Of a DNA stretch of 64,000 nucleotides, positions 61,287-64,000 are shown piece after piece. A program made the translations under genes and the position numbers. The number at the start of each line of letters is the position of its first letter. Within the stretch, counting starts at the first letter, position 1. Origin of the DNA: Achromobacter xylosoxidans (GTDB lineage Bacteria > Pseudomonadota > Gammaproteobacteria > Burkholderiales > Burkholderiaceae_B); assembly GCF_002192695.1 (NCBI RefSeq), contig NZ_MTLG01000086.1, positions 1 to 64,000 on the forward strand. Reading direction: 5' to 3'. The notes under the pieces are model-generated. The model searched no databases, was not told where the DNA came from, and was given only the letters and a program-made list of their open reading frames with translations.

Positions 61287-62522
61287 ATGAGCGGCCCATT
61301 GGAAGGCGTGCGCATCCTAGATGTGACCACGGTGCTGATGGGTCCCTACGCCACGCAGATACTGGGAGACCTGGGCGCCGACGTGATCAAGGTCGAACCT
61401 CCGGCGGGCGACAACGTGCGCGGCATCGGGCCGGCACGCCATCCCGGCATGGGCGGGATCTTCCTGCACGCCAACCGCAGCAAGCGCAGCGTCGTGCTGG
61501 ACTTGAAGCGGCCCGCTGGCCGCGAAGCGCTGCTGAAGCTGGCGGCGACCTGCGACGTCCTGATCTACAACGTGCGGCCCCAGGCCATGGCGCGGCTGGG
61601 GCTGTCTTACCAGGAGCTGGCGCAGGCCAATCCGGCGATCCTGTATGTGGGCGTCTACGGCTACGACCAGCGGGGGCCCTATGCGGCGCGCGCCGCCTAC
61701 GACGACCTGATCCAGGGCGCGGTGGGCATCCCGGCGCTGTCGGTCCAGGCTGGCGGCGAAACGCCGCGATACGCGCCCAGCGCCATCGCCGACCGCATCG
61801 TGGGCATCAGCGCGGCCAACGCGGTCAGCGCCGGCCTGTACCACCGGGCCCGGACAGGACAGGGCCAGGCCATCGACGTGCCCATGTTCGAGACCATGGC
61901 GCAATTGATTCTGGGCGATCACATGGCAGGCCAGTCCTTCGAGCCGCCCCTGGGCCCTCCCGGCTATCCCCGCATCCTGAACGCCGACCGGCGCCCCTAT
62001 GCCACGCTGGACGGGCACATCTGCGTGCTGATCTACGCGGACAAGCAATGGGCGGCATTCTTCGAGCTGATCGGCCAGCCGGGACGCGATTCCACCGACC
62101 CCCGGTTCCGTGACATAGGCACCCGCACCCAGCACATCCATGCGATCTATCGCCTGGTGTCGGACGAGATCGCCAAGCGCACGACCGCGCAATGGCTCGA
62201 GGCCTTCGAGGCGGCGGATATTCCGGCCATGCCCATGCACACGGTGGAGTCGCTGCTGCGCGATCCGCAACTGGAAGCTGTCGGGTTCTTCAACACGGTC
62301 GAGCATCCCAGCGAGGGCAAGCTGCGCACGATGGCCGTGCCGTCGCGCTGGTCCGGCACGCCGCCCGACCCTTCGCGGCATGCGCCGCGGCTGGGCGAAC
62401 ACAGCGTCGAAGTGCTGAAGGAGGCCGGCTACCCGGATGAAGCCATCGCCGCGCTGCTAAGGGATGGCGTGACCTTGACGGCGGCCAACGATGCCGCAAT
62501 GACCGGAGCTGCCCATGACTGA
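61287..62522 (+). CDS. CaiB/BaiF-family CoA-transferase (class III)
   Basis: The 411-residue protein has the opening GVRILDVTTVLMGPYATQILGDLGADVIKVEPP, and Asp169 in AIADRIVG at the same residue number as the active-site Asp of formyl-CoA transferase. It lacks the AGHDINY racemase signature. The ATG at 61287 is supported by GGAGG upstream. It overlaps the enoyl-CoA hydratase gene by 8 bp, so CoA activation and hydration are probably coupled steps. Confidence 0.92.
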   Translation: MSGPLEGVRILDVTTVLMGPYATQILGDLGADVIKVEPPAGDNVRGIGPARHPGMGGIFLHANRSKRSVVLDLKRPAGREALLKLAATCDVLIYNVRPQAMARLGLSYQELAQANPAILYVGVYGYDQRGPYAARAAYDDLIQGAVGIPALSVQAGGETPRYAPSAIADRIVGISAANAVSAGLYHRARTGQGQAIDVPMFETMAQLILGDHMAGQSFEPPLGPPGYPRILNADRRPYATLDGHICVLIYADKQWAAFFELIGQPGRDSTDPRFRDIGTRTQHIHAIYRLVSDEIAKRTTAQWLEAFEAADIPAMPMHTVESLLRDPQLEAVGFFNTVEHPSEGKLRTMAVPSRWSGTPPDPSRHAPRLGEHSVEVLKEAGYPDEAIAALLRDGVTLTAANDAAMTGAAHD

Positions 62523-63300
62523 TTTCCTGAGACGCGAGCGCCATGGCGCCGTGCTGCTCCTTGCCATGGACCGCGCGGCTACGCGCAACGCACTGTCCGA
62601 TCCCGACGCGATCGACGCGCTCGTGGACGTCTGCGCCGAGGTCAACGCGGACATGTCGGTGCGCGCCGTGGTGCTGACCGGCGCGCACGGCGTGTTCTCT
62701 TCCGGCGGCAATCTCAAGACCTTGTCCGCGGCGGTCGGCGCCGGCCTGGGCGAGCCGGTGCGCAGCCGGCGGGCCTACCGCGACGGCATCCAGCGCGTGC
62801 CGCTGGCCCTCTGCAATCTGGAAGTGCCGACGATTGCGGCGGTCAATGGCCCGGCCATCGGCGCGGGCTGCGACCTGGCTTGCATGTGCGACATGCGCCT
62901 GGCCGCCGAGGAGGCCCGCTTCGCCGAGAGTTTCGTCAAGCTGGGCCTGACGCCGGGAGACGGCGGCGCCTGGTTGCTGCCGCGGGTGGTCGGCATGTCG
63001 CGCGCGTGCGAGCTGGCGTTTACCGGCCGCAGCGTCGACGCCGCCCAGGCGTTGGACATGGGGCTGGTTTCGCAGGTGCTCAGCCAGGAGGCGCTGCTGC
63101 CGGCCGCCATGGCCTTGGCACAGGAGATCGCCCAGCATTCCGGCCATGCGCTGCGTCTGACCAAGCGCTTGCTGCGCGAAGGCCAGCACACTCGGCTGGA
63201 CACCCTGTTGGAATTATCGGCCGGCTTCCAGGCGTTGGCGCACCACACGCGGGAGCACGCCAACGCGCTGGATGCATACCTGGACAAGACGCGCGGCTGA
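62515..63300 (+). CDS. enoyl-CoA hydratase/isomerase family protein
   Basis: The 261-residue crotonase-fold protein has the oxyanion-hole region GVFSSGGNLKTL, GPAIGAGCDLACMCDM and the catalytic-region AEEARFAESFVKLGLTPGDGGAWLLPR, with the acid in AESF. The conserved second catalytic Glu is not clearly placed (the loop reads LTPGDGG), so the activity may be isomerase or hydratase. The start overlaps the CaiB stop by 8 bp. Confidence 0.92.
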   Translation: MTDFLRRERHGAVLLLAMDRAATRNALSDPDAIDALVDVCAEVNADMSVRAVVLTGAHGVFSSGGNLKTLSAAVGAGLGEPVRSRRAYRDGIQRVPLALCNLEVPTIAAVNGPAIGAGCDLACMCDMRLAAEEARFAESFVKLGLTPGDGGAWLLPRVVGMSRACELAFTGRSVDAAQALDMGLVSQVLSQEALLPAAMALAQEIAQHSGHALRLTKRLLREGQHTRLDTLLELSAGFQALAHHTREHANALDAYLDKTRG

Positions 63301-63370
63301 GGCTTGCGCCCTGGCCACGGCAGCCTCGCCGACGCGCAACAGACAACGAGGCGACACAAGGAGGAGATCC

Positions 63371-64000
63371 ATGCAGACAAGGAGAAGAACGCTGGTGGCC
63401 GCTTTAGGCGCGCTGGCAGGCCTGCCGCTGGCGCGCGCCGTCGCCAATCCCGCGGCGTGGCCGGCGCAGCCCTTGCGGCTGATCCTGCCTTACGCGGCGG
63501 GCGGCCCGACCGATGTGCTGGCCCGGGCCGTGGCGCAGCATGTGGCGCGGCAACTGGACCAGCCCGTGATCGTCGAGAACAAGACCGGCGCCAGCGGCAA
63601 CATTGCTGGCGAAACCGTGGCGCGTGCGCGGCCCGACGGATACACCCTGCTATACCACTCGTCGGGCCTGGCGATCAGCCCCGCGCTGTACCGGCAGCTG
63701 CCCTATGACCCATTGCGCGATTTCGCGCCGGTAGGGCTGACGGCGTCGATCCCTTTGGTGCTGATGACGACCAATGCCTTGCCGCCCAGGGATACCGGGG
63801 AATTCATCGCCTACCTCAAGGCGCGTCCCGATGCGCTCAGCTATGGCACCGGCGGGGTTGGCAACATCACGCATTTGAGCGTGGCGCTGTTCCTGCATGC
63901 TACCGGCACGCGCGCCGTGGGCATCCCGTACAAGGGCACCAATCCGGCCATGGTGGCGATGCTGGGCGGCCAGGTGCAGTTCATGGTGGATGCGATCAGT
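63371..64000 (+). CDS. Bug/TctC-family receptor, truncated by the window end
   Basis: The first 210 codons of an open Bug gene. They include an Arg/Lys-rich signal (MQTRRRTLVAALGALAGLPLARAV), WPAQPLRLILPYAAGGPTDVL, VIVENKTGASGNIAG and VGIPYKGTNPAMVAMLGGQ. A complete protein would be about 320 residues, so about a third lies beyond the edge. GGAGATCC precedes the ATG. It is downstream of the hydratase gene with 70 bp between them. Confidence 0.9.
   Translation, partial: MQTRRRTLVAALGALAGLPLARAVANPAAWPAQPLRLILPYAAGGPTDVLARAVAQHVARQLDQPVIVENKTGASGNIAGETVARARPDGYTLLYHSSGLAISPALYRQLPYDPLRDFAPVGLTASIPLVLMTTNALPPRDTGEFIAYLKARPDALSYGTGGVGNITHLSVALFLHATGTRAVGIPYKGTNPAMVAMLGGQVQFMVDAIS

Noticed and set aside
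1-64000. tRNA, rRNA, CRISPR arrays, insertion sequences or prophage genes
   Set aside because: I looked for clover-leaf sequence, repeat-spacer units, transposase or integrase motifs and flanking direct repeats and saw none.

Overview
The window is high-GC, densely coded chromosomal DNA from a betaproteobacterium, most likely the family Alcaligenaceae (Achromobacter/Bordetella type). The grounds are five Bug/TctC-type periplasmic receptors paired with CaiB/BaiF CoA-transferases, an HU protein with a histone-H1-like Lys/Ala-rich tail, and housekeeping genes of betaproteobacterial type (leuS-lptE-holA-proA, rpmB-rpmG). I see no insertion sequence, prophage, integrase, CRISPR array, rRNA or recognisable tRNA. 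The last gene runs off the right edge.

Left part (1-16.4 kb): small metabolic genes (class II aldolase, YchJ, YidJ-type acetyltransferase, carnitine-dehydrogenase-like enzyme, C39-like protein); a DHA2 efflux pump divergent from its LysR regulator; an amidase; a keto-pentenoate hydratase with a small membrane protein; the block leuS-lptE-holA followed by proA; and an MFS pump with an upstream MarR regulator.

Centre (16.4-33.7 kb): HU/H1-like protein, dacC carboxypeptidase, hemerythrin-like protein, a strong match to phosphonopyruvate hydrolase, a SulP transporter, a branched-chain-type ABC importer with a fused permease and only one ATPase, rpmB-rpmG, a candidate structured small RNA, a Bcr/CflA pump, a cyclopropane-fatty-acid-synthase-type methyltransferase, the glycine betaine importer proXWV, and a tandem 4-oxalocrotonate-tautomerase protein.

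Right part (33.7-64 kb): mainly acyl-CoA catabolism. Module 1 is Bug, MaoC and CaiB genes divergent from a LysR gene. Module 2 is a Bug gene plus an alpha-methylacyl-CoA racemase with its catalytic residues conserved; it is divergent from an AraC-type regulator, which is followed by an eight-gene stretch (acyl-CoA ligase, SCP-x-type thiolase, two MaoC/Had-type hydratases, SDR, acyl-CoA dehydrogenase, second ligase). A slipin/NfeD pair separates this from module 3, on the minus strand: SDR, hydratase, an HMG-CoA-synthase-like/DUF35 fusion, thiolase, acyl-CoA dehydrogenase, CaiB and Bug. It is divergent from a LysR gene followed by Bug, CaiB, enoyl-CoA hydratase and another Bug. Together they look like peripheral pathways that take up organic acids, activate them to CoA thioesters (ligase or CoA-transferase) and shorten them by beta-oxidation. 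Substrates cannot be read from sequence, but the racemase and SCP-x-type thiolase point to 2-methyl-branched, isoprenoid or steroid side-chain-like acids.

The observations most worth following are the isolated phosphonopyruvate hydrolase, the HMGS-like/DUF35 fusion with Gln where the catalytic Cys should be, the LivF-less importer, and the candidate small RNA next to rpmB.
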